Assembly: GCF_014904735.1 (NCBI RefSeq)
Contig: NZ_JACZCR010000031.1
Span: forward strand, 62,001 to 126,000
Length of the DNA: 64,000 nucleotides
Source: Microbulbifer hainanensis
GTDB taxonomy: Bacteria > Pseudomonadota > Gammaproteobacteria > Pseudomonadales > Cellvibrionaceae
Direction: 5' to 3'
Within the stretch, counting starts at the first letter, position 1; every line of letters begins with the position of its first letter. Of this stretch, positions 19,306 to 28,972 are shown one piece after another. The position numbers were made by a program, and so were the translations under genes. The notes under the pieces were generated by a model, which did not search any database, was not told where the DNA came from, and saw nothing but the letters and a program-made list of their open reading frames with translations.

Positions 19306-19449
19306 GACCCGGGTAGCAATACCGGGGTTTCCTTTAGAGAAGCGGTTGGGCGACGGCTGCCTCCCCGCTCTCAAGAACGCCACCATTAACCGGTGGCACA
19401 ACGTTGTAGGAGCCTGCGTGCAGGCGACCTTTTATATTTGGAGTAGAAA

Positions 19450-19644
19450 ATGCCGAAAGCAAAAACGCATAGTGGCGCCGCCAAGCGCTTCAAGAAGACG
19501 GCTGCGGGCTACAAGCACAAGCACGCCAACAAGAGCCACATCCTCACCAAGATGACCACCAAGCGTAAGCGTCAGCTGCGCGGCACTCAGACCATGAACA
19601 AGTCTGACGCCACCCTGGTCGATCGTATGTTGCGCGCCAAGTAA
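19450..19644 (+). CDS. rpmI: 50S ribosomal protein L35
   Basis: A small, very basic large-subunit protein of 64 residues: [20 protein letters not shown] at the N-terminus and a lysine/arginine-rich tail. GGAG precedes the ATG by 7 bases. It sits between infC and rplT as in nearly all bacteria. The 144-base infC-rpmI gap contains a short hairpin (ACCCGGG with CCGGGGT, about 19307-19327); in E. coli L20 represses rpmI-rplT through upstream RNA structure, but a homologous site was not demonstrated here. Confidence 0.97.
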   Translation: MPKAKTHSGAAKRFKKTAAGYKHKHANKSHILTKMTTKRKRQLRGTQTMNKSDATLVDRMLRAK

Positions 19645-19679
19645 TTGGCCCTTCGCTAAAGGTTTAAGAGGATAGAGTT

Positions 19680-20039
19680 ATGGCCCGTGTTAAACGTGGT
19701 GTAGAGGCGCGTCGTCGTCACAAGAAAATTCTGAAGCAGGCTAAAGGTTACTACGGAGCGCGTTCGCGCATCTTCCGCGTAGCCAAGCAGGCGGTGATCA
19801 AAGCCGGCCAGTACGCTTACCGCGACCGTCGTGTCAAGAAGCGTAACTTCCGCGCTCTGTGGATCACTCGTATCAACGCCCAGTCCCGCGCTGAAGGCAT
19901 GAGCTACAGCCGCCTGATCGCCGGTCTGAAAAAGGCCGACATCGCCCTGGACCGTCGCGTCCTGGCCGACCTGGCTGTATACGACAAAGCCGCTTTTGCT
20001 GCCGTAGTGGAAAAAGCCAAGGCAGCCCTGGCAGCTTAA
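19680..20039 (+). CDS. rplT: 50S ribosomal protein L20
   Basis: An early-assembly 23S rRNA-binding protein and translational repressor of its own operon in E. coli. The 119 residues include [39 protein letters not shown] and the C-terminal [12 protein letters not shown] block, with the standard long basic N-terminal helix. The start is supported by AAGAGGAT upstream. A strong terminator follows 28 bases after the stop, ending the thrS-infC-rpmI-rplT unit. Confidence 0.97.
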   Translation: MARVKRGVEARRRHKKILKQAKGYYGARSRIFRVAKQAVIKAGQYAYRDRRVKKRNFRALWITRINAQSRAEGMSYSRLIAGLKKADIALDRRVLADLAVYDKAAFAAVVEKAKAALAA

Positions 20040-20067
20040 GTTGCGTCTCAGTTGAAAGACTGAACTT

Positions 20068-20106
20068 AAAAATAGGGAAGGGCTGTAATGGCCCTTCCCT
20101 ATTTTT
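20068..20106 (+). terminator. Rho-independent terminator after rplT
   Basis: A 16-bp perfect stem (20068-20083 with 20091-20106; core TAGGGAAGGGC) with a 7-base loop and a T-run extending to 20108. It lies right after rplT and separates the ribosomal genes from pheST. Confidence 0.92.
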
Positions 20107-20158
20107 TTATGCAGGAGATCACCGGGCTGAACCCTGCGACAAGTTAAAATCGCCCTAG

Positions 20159-21241
<1,083 letters not shown>

Positions 21242-21334
21242 CCCGGGAAGAAAGTCCCGGCAGGAGCGGCCCCGGGCCGCACCCGCCAAGCGAAAAGCAA
21301 CAGCGCAAAACAGAATTCGAAAAGAGATAGCACT

Positions 21335-23713
21335 ATGAAATTCAGCAACGCCTGGCTGCGGGAATGGGTAAACCCGCAACTGTCCGCACAGGAACTGGCC
21401 GACCAGATCACCATGGCCGGACTGGAAGTGGACGGCGTGGAAAAGGTCGCCGGCGATTTTTCCGGTGTCGTGGTCGGAGAGATCATTGGCTGTGAACAGC
21501 ACCCGGACGCCGACAAACTGCGCGTCTGCAAGGTGGCCGGTCACCCGGACGGCGAAATGCAGGTGGTCTGCGGCGCACCGAACGCCCGCACCGGCATCAA
21601 GATCCCGTTTGCCCTGGTGGGCGCCAAGCTGCCGGGCGATTTCAAGATCAAGAAAGCCAAGCTGCGCGGTGTCGAGAGTTTCGGCATGCTCTGCGCCCAG
21701 ACCGAACTGGACCTGGGTGACGACAGCGACGGTATCTGGGAACTGCCCGCCGACGCGCCCACCGGCACCGATCTGCGCGAATACCTGCAGCTGGACGACG
21801 TGGCCATCGAAGTGGACCTCACCCCGAACCGTTCCGACTGCCTCGGCGTGGCCGGCATTGCCCGCGAAGTGGGCGTGCTGAACCGCTGCCCGGTAGCCGG
21901 CCCGGAAATCCCCCCGGTGGCCGCCAAAATCGACGACAGCGTGCCGGTGACCCTGGCCGCAGAAGATGCCTGCCCGCGCTACGTGGGCCGCGTGATCCGC
22001 AATATCGATATCACCGCCACCACACCGCTGTGGATGCAGGAGCGCCTGCGCCGCAGCGGCCTGCGCTCCATCGATCCGGTCGTGGACGTCACCAACTATG
22101 TGCTGCTCGAGCTGGGCCAGCCGATGCACGCCTTCGACCTGAACAAGCTCAACGGCGGTATCAAGGTGCGTCTGGCGGAAGAGGGCGAGGAACTGACCCT
22201 GCTGGACGGCCAGGAAGTGAAGCTGAACGCCGGCACACTGCTGATCGCCGACGAAAAACAGCCGCTGGCCATCGCCGGCATCATGGGTGGCCTGGATTCC
22301 TCCGTGACCGACAGCACCCGCGACATCTTCCTCGAGAGCGCCTTCTTCAGCCCGCTGGCGATTGCCGGCAAGGCGCGTTCCTACGGCCTGCACACCGACT
22401 CCTCGCACCGCTTCGAGCGCGGCGTGGACTATCGCCTGCAGGAGACCGCGGTCGAGCGCGCGACCCAGCTATTGGTAGAAATCGTCGGCGGTGAACCGGG
22501 CCCGGTACACCTGCGCGAGCTGGAAGAGGTCATGCCCACCGAGCGCCATATCAAACTGCGCCGCGCCCGCGTTGCCAACGGCCTGGGTATCACCATGGCC
22601 GATGACGAGATCGTCGACATCCTCACCCGCCTGGGTCTCGAGAAGATCGACAGCGACGCCGATGGCTGGACCTTCCTGGTGCCCAGCTTCCGCTTCGACA
22701 TCGCCATCGAATCCGACCTGCTGGAAGAGCTGGCGCGGGTATACGGCTACAACCGTATTCCCAGTGTGAGCTTTACCGCAGAGCTGGATATCGAGCCCCG
22801 CGCCGAGAGCAAGATCGCTACCAGTGCGCTGGAGCAGACCCTGCTCGCGCGCGGCTACAACGAGGCGATCACCTTCAGCTTCATCGACAGGGAATCCGCC
22901 GCACTGTTTGATCCGCAAGCGGAGCCGGTGGCCCTGCAGAACCCCATCAGCGCCGATCTGGCGGTCATGCGCACGTCGCTGATTCCGGGCCTGTGCAAGG
23001 CGCTGCAGTACAATCTCAACCGCCAGCAGGGCCGTGTGCGCCTATTCGAGACCGGTCTGCGTTTCGTTCCGGCCGGTGAACAGCTGCAGCAGGAGCCGAT
23101 GATCGCCGGCCTGGCCTACGGCCCGCGTTTCGCGGAAAACTGGACCGGCGGCAAGGACTGGGTGGATTTCTACGACGTCAAAGCGGATGTCGAGGCGCTG
23201 CTGGACAATCTGGGTGCCGGCGATGCCTTCCGCTTCGCCGCCGGCCAGCATCCGGCCCTGCACCCGGGGCAGTGCGCCACCATTTTCCGCGGCGATGTGG
23301 AAGTAGGCGTCATCGGTGCCCTACATCCGCAGCTGCAGAAGCAGCTCGACCTGCCCAAGACCGCCTTCGTGTTCGAGCTGAGCCTGGAAGGCCTCGGCGA
23401 GGCCCGCGTGCCGGCCTTCAAGCCGCTGTCGAAATTTCCGGAAGTGCGCCGCGACCTGGCCCTGCTGATCGACGCGGACGTTCCGGCCGCCAGTGTGATG
23501 GACTGTGTGGTCGAAGCCGCCGGCGAAACCTTGACGGACCTCAACATTTTTGACGTTTATCAGGGCAAAGGTATTGATTTCAATAGAAAAAGTGTCGCTT
23601 TGGGGTTGACCTTTCAGCATCCGTCGCGCACCCTTAATGATGACGAAATCAATGCCGCTGTAGATGCGGTGGTCGGTTTACTAGAACAAAAATACAACGC
23701 CAGCCTGCGCTGA
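21335..23713 (+). CDS. pheT: Phenylalanyl-tRNA synthetase beta subunit
   Basis: Editing and tRNA-binding subunit, 792 residues (E. coli 795). Domains in order: an N-terminal OB/EMAP-like tRNA-binding domain (about 40-150, including HPDADKLRVCKV), the B3/4 editing domain (about 210-385, with YVGRVIRNIDI and HRFERGVDY), B5 (about 400-475), the catalytic-like core and a C-terminal ferredoxin-fold anticodon-binding domain (about 700-792, SKFPEVRRDLALLID). ATG at 21335 follows AAGAGATAG. It lies 93 bases downstream of pheS. A stable hairpin follows the stop before ihfA. Confidence 0.97.
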   Translation: MKFSNAWLREWVNPQLSAQELADQITMAGLEVDGVEKVAGDFSGVVVGEIIGCEQHPDADKLRVCKVAGHPDGEMQVVCGAPNARTGIKIPFALVGAKLPGDFKIKKAKLRGVESFGMLCAQTELDLGDDSDGIWELPADAPTGTDLREYLQLDDVAIEVDLTPNRSDCLGVAGIAREVGVLNRCPVAGPEIPPVAAKIDDSVPVTLAAEDACPRYVGRVIRNIDITATTPLWMQERLRRSGLRSIDPVVDVTNYVLLELGQPMHAFDLNKLNGGIKVRLAEEGEELTLLDGQEVKLNAGTLLIADEKQPLAIAGIMGGLDSSVTDSTRDIFLESAFFSPLAIAGKARSYGLHTDSSHRFERGVDYRLQETAVERATQLLVEIVGGEPGPVHLRELEEVMPTERHIKLRRARVANGLGITMADDEIVDILTRLGLEKIDSDADGWTFLVPSFRFDIAIESDLLEELARVYGYNRIPSVSFTAELDIEPRAESKIATSALEQTLLARGYNEAITFSFIDRESAALFDPQAEPVALQNPISADLAVMRTSLIPGLCKALQYNLNRQQGRVRLFETGLRFVPAGEQLQQEPMIAGLAYGPRFAENWTGGKDWVDFYDVKADVEALLDNLGAGDAFRFAAGQHPALHPGQCATIFRGDVEVGVIGALHPQLQKQLDLPKTAFVFELSLEGLGEARVPAFKPLSKFPEVRRDLALLIDADVPAASVMDCVVEAAGETLTDLNIFDVYQGKGIDFNRKSVALGLTFQHPSRTLNDDEINAAVDAVVGLLEQKYNASLR

Positions 23714-23724
23714 CCGAGTGAGAT

Positions 23725-23760
23725 GCTCTCGGGGTGCAGGTTGACTGGCACCCCGAGAGC
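23725..23760 (+). terminator. Strong hairpin between pheT and ihfA, lacking a U-run
   Basis: A perfect 13-bp stem GCTCTCGGGGTGC/GCACCCCGAGAGC (23725-23737, 23748-23760) with a 10-base loop, 11 bases after the pheT stop. No T-run follows (GTCTGC), so it is more likely an RNA-stability or partial attenuation element than a full terminator. It may set a lower or separate level of ihfA expression. Confidence 0.5.
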
Positions 23761-23843
23761 GTCTGCTACCGGGTTGAAAGCCGCCGCGGTTTGGGCCGCT
23801 TCCGATCTGGAGTCGACGTCTCTGAATCTGTTGGTAGGAACCA

Positions 23844-24149
23844 ATGACAGAGGCACTGACCAAGGCCGGGCTCGCCGAAAAGCTGTATGAAGAGCTGGGC
23901 TTTAATAAACGCGAAGCTAAAGAGATCGTCGAATTTTTTTTCGAGGAAATCCGCAACGCGCTGGAAAATAACGAGCAGGTAAAGCTGTCCGGTTTCGGCA
24001 ATTTTGACCTGCGGGATAAAAGTCAGCGCCCGGGCCGCAACCCGAAAACCGGCGAGGAAATCCCGATTTCCGCGCGCAGGGTAGTGACCTTTAAACCGGG
24101 ACAAAAACTCAAGGCACGAGTAGAAGAAGATGCTGGAAGCGAGCAATAA
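23844..24149 (+). CDS. ihfA: Integration host factor subunit alpha
   Basis: Partner of IHF-beta (6716-7027) in the DNA-bending heterodimer. The 101 residues begin [20 protein letters not shown], with the DNA arm [19 protein letters not shown] around 50-68 and [15 protein letters not shown] at the end. The length is typical (about 99). The pheT-ihfA order is conserved in gammaproteobacteria. Its 3' end overlaps the following merR-type gene by 20 bases in another frame, indicating co-translation. Confidence 0.97.
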   Translation: MTEALTKAGLAEKLYEELGFNKREAKEIVEFFFEEIRNALENNEQVKLSGFGNFDLRDKSQRPGRNPKTGEEIPISARRVVTFKPGQKLKARVEEDAGSEQ

Positions 24150-24486
24150 TAGCGAACTGCCCGTAATCCCGGGTAAACGCTATTTCACCATCGGTGAAGT
24201 CAGCGAGCTGTGCGCGGTCAAACCCCATGTACTGCGCTACTGGGAACAGGAATTCCCCCAACTGAGCCCCGTCAAGCGCCGCGGCAACCGCCGCTACTAT
24301 CAGCACCAGGACGTCATCCTGATCCGCCAGATCCGCGCGCTCCTGTACGAGGAGGGCTACACCATCGGCGGCGCCCGCCTGCAGATGGAGAGCGGCAGCG
24401 ACAAGGCCGAAACCGTGCAGGTGCAGCAGATCATCCCGCAGGTGATCGCCGAGCTGGAAAGCGTATTGACCCTGCTGGAGGTCTAA
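24130..24486 (+). CDS. MerR-family transcriptional regulator
   Basis: A 118-residue protein with one N-terminal winged helix-turn-helix of MerR type (about 17-85: [20 protein letters not shown], then [19 protein letters not shown]) and a short C-terminal helix for dimerisation. No cysteine-rich metal site is visible after the helix, so it is not a classical metal sensor. A MerR-like gene of this size next to ihfA is conserved in many gammaproteobacteria; its target is not known to me. It overlaps ihfA by 20 bases and is the last gene of the pheST operon. Confidence 0.9.
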   Translation: MLEASNNSELPVIPGKRYFTIGEVSELCAVKPHVLRYWEQEFPQLSPVKRRGNRRYYQHQDVILIRQIRALLYEEGYTIGGARLQMESGSDKAETVQVQQIIPQVIAELESVLTLLEV

Positions 24487-24635
24487 ACTCCAGCTATCTT
24501 TCAAGGCGCAAATCCGGGCTTGCATTCCCGCTCCAAACAGGTATGATTTGCGCCTCATCGCAATGCGATGCCCCTTACAAATCAAGGACTTAGCTCATTT
24601 TTCAACAAGAGTTAGGCACCTGATTTGCTCTCCGT

Positions 24636-24712
24636 CGGAGTGTAGCGCAGCCTGGTAGCGCACCACACTGGGGGTGTGGTGGTCGTCGGTTCAAATCCGG
24701 CCACTCCGACCA
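24636..24712 (+). tRNA. tRNA-Pro (anticodon GGG)
   Basis: Acceptor CGGAGTG (24636-24642) pairs with CACTCCG (24702-24708). The anticodon arm CCACAC-TGGGGGT-GTGGTG carries GGG, and T-loop TTCAAATC is present; discriminator A and CCA follow at 24709-24712. It is 77 bases long. It marks the start of the mosaic accessory region. Confidence 0.96.
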
Positions 24713-24722
24713 TTATTTGATC

Positions 24723-24751
24723 AAAAAAGCCCGCTTTTAGCGGGCTTTTTT
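24723..24751 (+). terminator. Terminator after tRNA-Pro
   Basis: A 12-bp perfect stem AAAAAAGCCCGC/GCGGGCTTTTTT (24723-24734 with 24740-24751) with a 5-base TTTTA loop. It directly follows the tRNA. Confidence 0.92.
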
Positions 24752-25536
24752 GTGCCTTGAATTTATATCTACATCGGGATATGCAAGATATCCTGCCGAT
24801 AGGCGTAGAACACACGGTAAGTTGCAGTAGGCATTTATCGGCAATGTTCTTCCCTAGTGGCACTTGCTCCAATTGCCACCATTGGTTTCGCTTCAATAGC
24901 CGGCCCCGGTAAACAATCTGGTCGTTTCAGACAGCTATAAAGTCTCGCCTATTCTTAAGAGCTATGATCTCCGCACAATGAAACATAGATTGAGGCGAGT
25001 CTGTCTGTGTGTCTCATAAAATGTACATTTTGATATTCTACGTGAGTCTCCGTTCCTAGGTGGGGCTAGTCTGGTTCGAGATTGAATAGGATGCATGCTC
25101 TTGTGCGAAAGCAAACCCTGAAAGGAGGCTAGTTGTAGGTGTTTTTTATGAGCCTCAAAAGGGGGGCGGGGGGAGTTCGATCATACGCATGGTCGAGTTG
25201 TGCTCAAAGATTTTTGGGCCTAATTCCGCTTTTGAGGTCAGATGATTACAGGGATTGGATGAGTTGGCATATGTAGCGAAGATCTGCACTAACTAACCAG
25301 GTGGTTTGCCGCGGTTTGTGTTCTCGCCCGGATATGCTGGCTAGGTAGGTCGCTTAGGGAAGCTGCGCTTACGCTTAAAATCGTGCAAATGAGTTTTGCG
25401 CTAAGTGACTGAAAGCAGTAGAGTTTCTAATGTTTGGCAAGAATAAATCTGCGAGTTGCTGATCAAGTTGCTCGGGGAACTCTTACTCAGCAACTGATAG
25501 CGCGTTATAGAGCTGCTTGGATATAGGGAAATAAGA
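24752..25536. other. Long AT-richer intergenic stretch, no gene seen
   Basis: About 785 bases between the tRNA-Pro terminator and the PHP-ATPase gene show no plausible coding frame or RNA gene. Base composition becomes visibly AT-richer toward the right. A near-match to the GGTCAGATCA motif occurs at about 25236-25245 (GGTCAGATGA). An inverted repeat just before the next gene is listed separately. It may be the decayed edge of an inserted element. Confidence 0.5.
25454..25495. promoter_or_regulatory. Inverted repeat upstream of the PHP-ATPase gene
   Basis: AGTTGCTGA (25454-25462) and TCAGCAACT (25487-25495) are perfectly complementary 9-base arms separated by 24 bases, ending 41 bases before the gene's ATG. 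It could be an operator for a dimeric regulator or a leader stem-loop. Function is inference only. Confidence 0.35.
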
Positions 25537-28287
25537 ATGAATCACGTTGGCGCGAGATGGTGGAAATTTGATTTTCATACGCATAGCCCTGCCTCCTTCG
25601 ACTATGGTAAGGGCGATGAGGAATTGAGATCTAGCCAGTCTCCTAGAGATTGGTTGCTTGATTATATAAATGCCGGCATCGAATGTGTCGCACTGACCGA
25701 TCATAATACTGGTGAGTGGGTTGATGGGGTAAAAGATGCTGCGGAAAGTCTGAGAAATGAAGGCCATTCTATTTACGTTTTTCCAGGCGTAGAAATCACG
25801 GCTAACTCAAATATTCATGTTTTAGGTATCTTTGATCCAAGCGCGACTTCCGCAGATGTTAATGGTGTGGTTGGTGCATCTAAATTTCGTGGCACGAAAG
25901 GTGATAGTGACTCCGTCGCTGAAGAAAGTGCTGAAAACGTAATTAAAGAAATATCGGCGGCAGGGGGTGTTGCGATCCCCGCCCATATCGATATGGGGGC
26001 GGGGCTTTGCCAGCAGACGTCAGCCTACACTATTCAGCAGGTATGCGAGTCCGCAAATGCCGTGGAGATAATATTTCCCGATGAAGAGAGGGCTGCTGCT
26101 CCTTTATCGAGGTATAGAAATTTAGGAATTGATCTGCCCTCAGTTATTGGCTCAGATTCACATCTTCCTAGCCAAGTTGGAAGAGCGTATACATGGGTCA
26201 AGATGGCAACTCCTTCGATAGAGGGCTTAAAGCTAGCTCTAGTCGATGGTTCGTCTTCACTTATTAGGTCTGACCAAGAAGGTTCTGATCCTAATCACGC
26301 CTCAAGTACACTTCTCCGCTCAATAACCATAGAGAATGCAAAGTATGCGGGTCGCGCGTCGCCATTAACCGTCGACTTCAATCCTTGGTTAAATTCAATA
26401 ATTGGTGGGCGAGGAAGCGGTAAGTCTTCTGTCCTTGAGTTTATACGAATAGGGATGGACAGAAGCAGAGATTTGCTTAGCTTAAATAGTGAGAATGAAA
26501 TACGCCGTTCCTTTGAAAGTTTCATAAAAGTGTCTGAGTCGAGAGACTCTGACGGCGTGATGTTGCCTGACACAAAAATAAGCTGTGTTTACACAAGGGA
26601 TGATGATCACTACTTGCTCGTTTGGGAGAGGGGGAGCAATGCTGTTGCAATTTCTCGCTACGATGGAACAGGTTGGGTTAGTGAAGAAGGCGATGCTCAC
26701 TCTAGGTTTCCAATAAAAATATTTAGCCAAAAACAAATTTTTGACATGGCTAAGAATCCAAACACTCTTCTAAGGCTAATTGACGAGTCATCGACTGTAA
26801 GTTTTCAACAGTGGAAGATGGAGTGGGAAGAAAAGTGCAGTCACTTCCTTACCCTGTGTAGTCAGAAAAGGGAATTACAGACTAGGCTATCGAATAAAAA
26901 TACTCTACTTGGTCAGCTGTCTGATGTTGAGCAAAAAATAAAGACCATAGAAAATTCAGGCCATACAGAAATTTTACATGCTTACCAAGCATTTAGGGTG
27001 AAGAAGTTAAATGTTGAGCAATTTGAATCGGACTTTGAAAGGCTAAAAAATCAAGTTGAATCAATAGTTGATGCAATATCTGCCCCAAATTTAGATCTGT
27101 CAGTTTTTGACCCCGCTTCTAGTAGTGAGAAAGAATTGATTAAGAGGCTGGAGGGGTTGGCAGCATCTGTCGCATCGTTCAAAGCGGATGTGAAGACATC
27201 AATTGATTCTGCTGGTGCTGGGTTAGCCGAATTTAGAGGTTGGTATTCCGGGTCTGATTTTAATCATTCTCATGTTGCGGTAAATGAGCAATACGAGAAG
27301 CTAATTGAAGACTTGGCCGCTCAGGGTATAGGTAGCCCCTCCGATTATTCGAGGTTGATTAGTGATAGAGAGACTATTGATCAGTCTCTTAGAGGTATAA
27401 GCCAAATCGAGGAGCAGGTGGGTGAACTTGATTCCCAGATTGCTGCTGCGTATCAAGATATTATCGAAAGCAGGAAACGATTAACTCAGAATCGCATAGG
27501 TTTTTTGCAGCAGTATCTGACAGGCAACTCGTCTATTCAAGTGGAGCTTTCCCCTTATGCTGATCTTGACAATTTGGAAGAATCGTTCAGAAAGATTATC
27601 GGTCGTTCCGATGGTGCATATTCGGCAGAGCTCTTTGATTTGGAGAGGGAGAGTGGATTCCTCTTCCGCTTGAATAAAATGCTATCAGAAGCTACAAGCT
27701 CAGCGGAGCCAAATAACCTTGACTCGGGTTTGTCCGTAATTCACTCATTTAAAGAAGAGTTGCTTAATTTTTCCTCGGGCGAGGTGCTTGGCACTAGGCT
27801 GGGAAAAAGATTTATTGACTATGTGTCACAACTTCAGGCCCATAGCTTCGATGAGATGAAGACTTGGTTCCCAGGGGACAAGCTAACTATAAAATTTAAT
27901 GACGGGAACAGGTTCAAGGACGTTTTGCAAGGATCTGCCGGTCAAAAAGCGTCAGCTATACTTTCGTTCTTATTGTCTTATGGGACGGAGCCTCTCATCC
28001 TAGATCAGCCTGAGGACGATCTTGATAATGGGTTGATCACAAATTTGATCGTATCCAAATTGCACGAAAATAAGAGTAATCGGCAAATAATTGTAGTAAC
28101 GCACAATCCCAACATTGTTGTAAATGGCGATTCTGAATACGTGGTAGCTCTAGAAGATCGTGGGCAAATTAATGCTGTCGCTTCAGGTGCATTGCAGGAG
28201 GCAAGTGTCAGGAAAAATGTATGCGAGATTATGGAAGGCGGAGAAATTGCTCTCCAGCAGAGATACAGGCGAATGTTCAATGTTTAG
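25537..28287 (+). CDS. PHP-domain / SMC-type ABC ATPase fusion (TrlF-like), probable defence protein
   Basis: The 916 residues join two modules. Residues about 8-240 are a PHP metal-dependent phosphoesterase: H14xH16, TDHN at 54-57, E86 in PGVEIT, H150 in PAHID and SDSH at 206-209. From about 260 comes an SMC/RecF-like ATPase with Walker A GGRGSGKSS at 290-298, a long helical/coiled-coil stretch (about 425-700), a signature-like GSAGQ at 799-803, Walker B LILDQPE at 820-826 and the H-loop histidine H856. PHP-ATPase fusions of this kind are annotated elsewhere as TrlF-family; related architectures have been linked to phage defence or RNA processing. The substrate is unknown. The gene stands alone, is AT-rich with AGA/ATA codons, and follows tRNA-Pro, all suggesting acquisition by transfer. 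The ATG is supported by AGGGAAATAAGA. Confidence 0.85.
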   Translation: MNHVGARWWKFDFHTHSPASFDYGKGDEELRSSQSPRDWLLDYINAGIECVALTDHNTGEWVDGVKDAAESLRNEGHSIYVFPGVEITANSNIHVLGIFDPSATSADVNGVVGASKFRGTKGDSDSVAEESAENVIKEISAAGGVAIPAHIDMGAGLCQQTSAYTIQQVCESANAVEIIFPDEERAAAPLSRYRNLGIDLPSVIGSDSHLPSQVGRAYTWVKMATPSIEGLKLALVDGSSSLIRSDQEGSDPNHASSTLLRSITIENAKYAGRASPLTVDFNPWLNSIIGGRGSGKSSVLEFIRIGMDRSRDLLSLNSENEIRRSFESFIKVSESRDSDGVMLPDTKISCVYTRDDDHYLLVWERGSNAVAISRYDGTGWVSEEGDAHSRFPIKIFSQKQIFDMAKNPNTLLRLIDESSTVSFQQWKMEWEEKCSHFLTLCSQKRELQTRLSNKNTLLGQLSDVEQKIKTIENSGHTEILHAYQAFRVKKLNVEQFESDFERLKNQVESIVDAISAPNLDLSVFDPASSSEKELIKRLEGLAASVASFKADVKTSIDSAGAGLAEFRGWYSGSDFNHSHVAVNEQYEKLIEDLAAQGIGSPSDYSRLISDRETIDQSLRGISQIEEQVGELDSQIAAAYQDIIESRKRLTQNRIGFLQQYLTGNSSIQVELSPYADLDNLEESFRKIIGRSDGAYSAELFDLERESGFLFRLNKMLSEATSSAEPNNLDSGLSVIHSFKEELLNFSSGEVLGTRLGKRFIDYVSQLQAHSFDEMKTWFPGDKLTIKFNDGNRFKDVLQGSAGQKASAILSFLLSYGTEPLILDQPEDDLDNGLITNLIVSKLHENKSNRQIIVVTHNPNIVVNGDSEYVVALEDRGQINAVASGALQEASVRKNVCEIMEGGEIALQQRYRRMFNV

Positions 28288-28295
28288 CCTGTAAT

Positions 28296-28322
28296 TAGAG
28301 GGGTCAGATCAATTTTATGGCG
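28296..28322 (+). repeat. GGTCAGATCA-type short repeat, unit 1
   Basis: The core GGTCAGATCAATTTT lies 15 bases after the PHP-ATPase stop. It belongs to a family of at least five same-orientation units in this region sharing the form (AATAAATG)N(G/C)(T/C)CAGATCA followed by a T-rich stretch; exact CAGATCA cores are at 28305, 32642, 32677, 32803 and 34317. Confidence 0.6.
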
Positions 28323-28426
28323 CTTTTTATTTGAGTGCATTTCGCGCCAAGACATTGAACTGACTCTCCTCAACTCCATCTGCAGTAATTTCCGCTCAAT
28401 TTACCAACTTACGAGAGTCGTTATTG

Positions 28427-28894
28427 TTAGTCCTGCTGTCCAGTGCGTTCGATGGTTGCTTTGAGGCGGTCTGCTCGCTTGAACAGATCCATTCCAGAAT
28501 CTATCTGTCCCAGGCGCACTAGCCCCCGCGCATGCTCAAAGTCACTGTAGAAGATCGCCAGGTTGCCCCAGGGGGCGTAATAGGTGATATCGCCCGCTGA
28601 GGGGCTGTAGCCGCTGGGGGCGTCTTCGGTGGACAGGCGGCCGGGCAGGTCGCTGATCTTTTCGATCCCGTGAAAGTCCTCCAAATCCAGGGTCAATGGT
28701 AGTAATGCGATAAAGTCCCGGGACGTTGCACTGTCTTCGAGAGAAGCCGTGACCGTCTTGCCGTCGATTGTGATCTGGATTTTTGTCAATGTGGCGATCT
28801 TGCGTGCGGAGTTGATTTTACTGAAGGGTGGGGTGCTGGCATTACCGGACAGGTTGCACAGGGCAGGTCCGGCAATGGCCAGCATTGCACTCAA
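28427..28894 (-). CDS. Cyclophilin-like fold protein
   Basis: The C-terminal ~115 residues match the small cyclophilin-like beta-barrel family: KIQITIDGKTVTASLEDSAT, LLPLTLDLEDFHGIEKISDL, then YSPSAGDITYYAPWGNLAIF and LVRLGQIDSGMDLF. Such proteins lack the proline-isomerase active site, and their role is not established. The N-terminus is hydrophobic (about 1-20, with a cysteine in GPALCNLSG), so it may be exported. The start is uncertain: TTG at 28894 is used, but the frame stays open further upstream with no ATG and no clear ribosome-binding site. It is the last gene of a minus-strand set with the cupin and SDR genes. Confidence 0.75.
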   Translation of the reverse strand: MSAMLAIAGPALCNLSGNASTPPFSKINSARKIATLTKIQITIDGKTVTASLEDSATSRDFIALLPLTLDLEDFHGIEKISDLPGRLSTEDAPSGYSPSAGDITYYAPWGNLAIFYSDFEHARGLVRLGQIDSGMDLFKRADRLKATIERTGQQD

Positions 28895-28972
28895 TAATGC
28901 CGGGGGCGGGAGGCGTGCTCCCTTTCCCGGTACTCCCAGCAGCTGATTCGCCCGGGCAGCCCGGACTATGCC

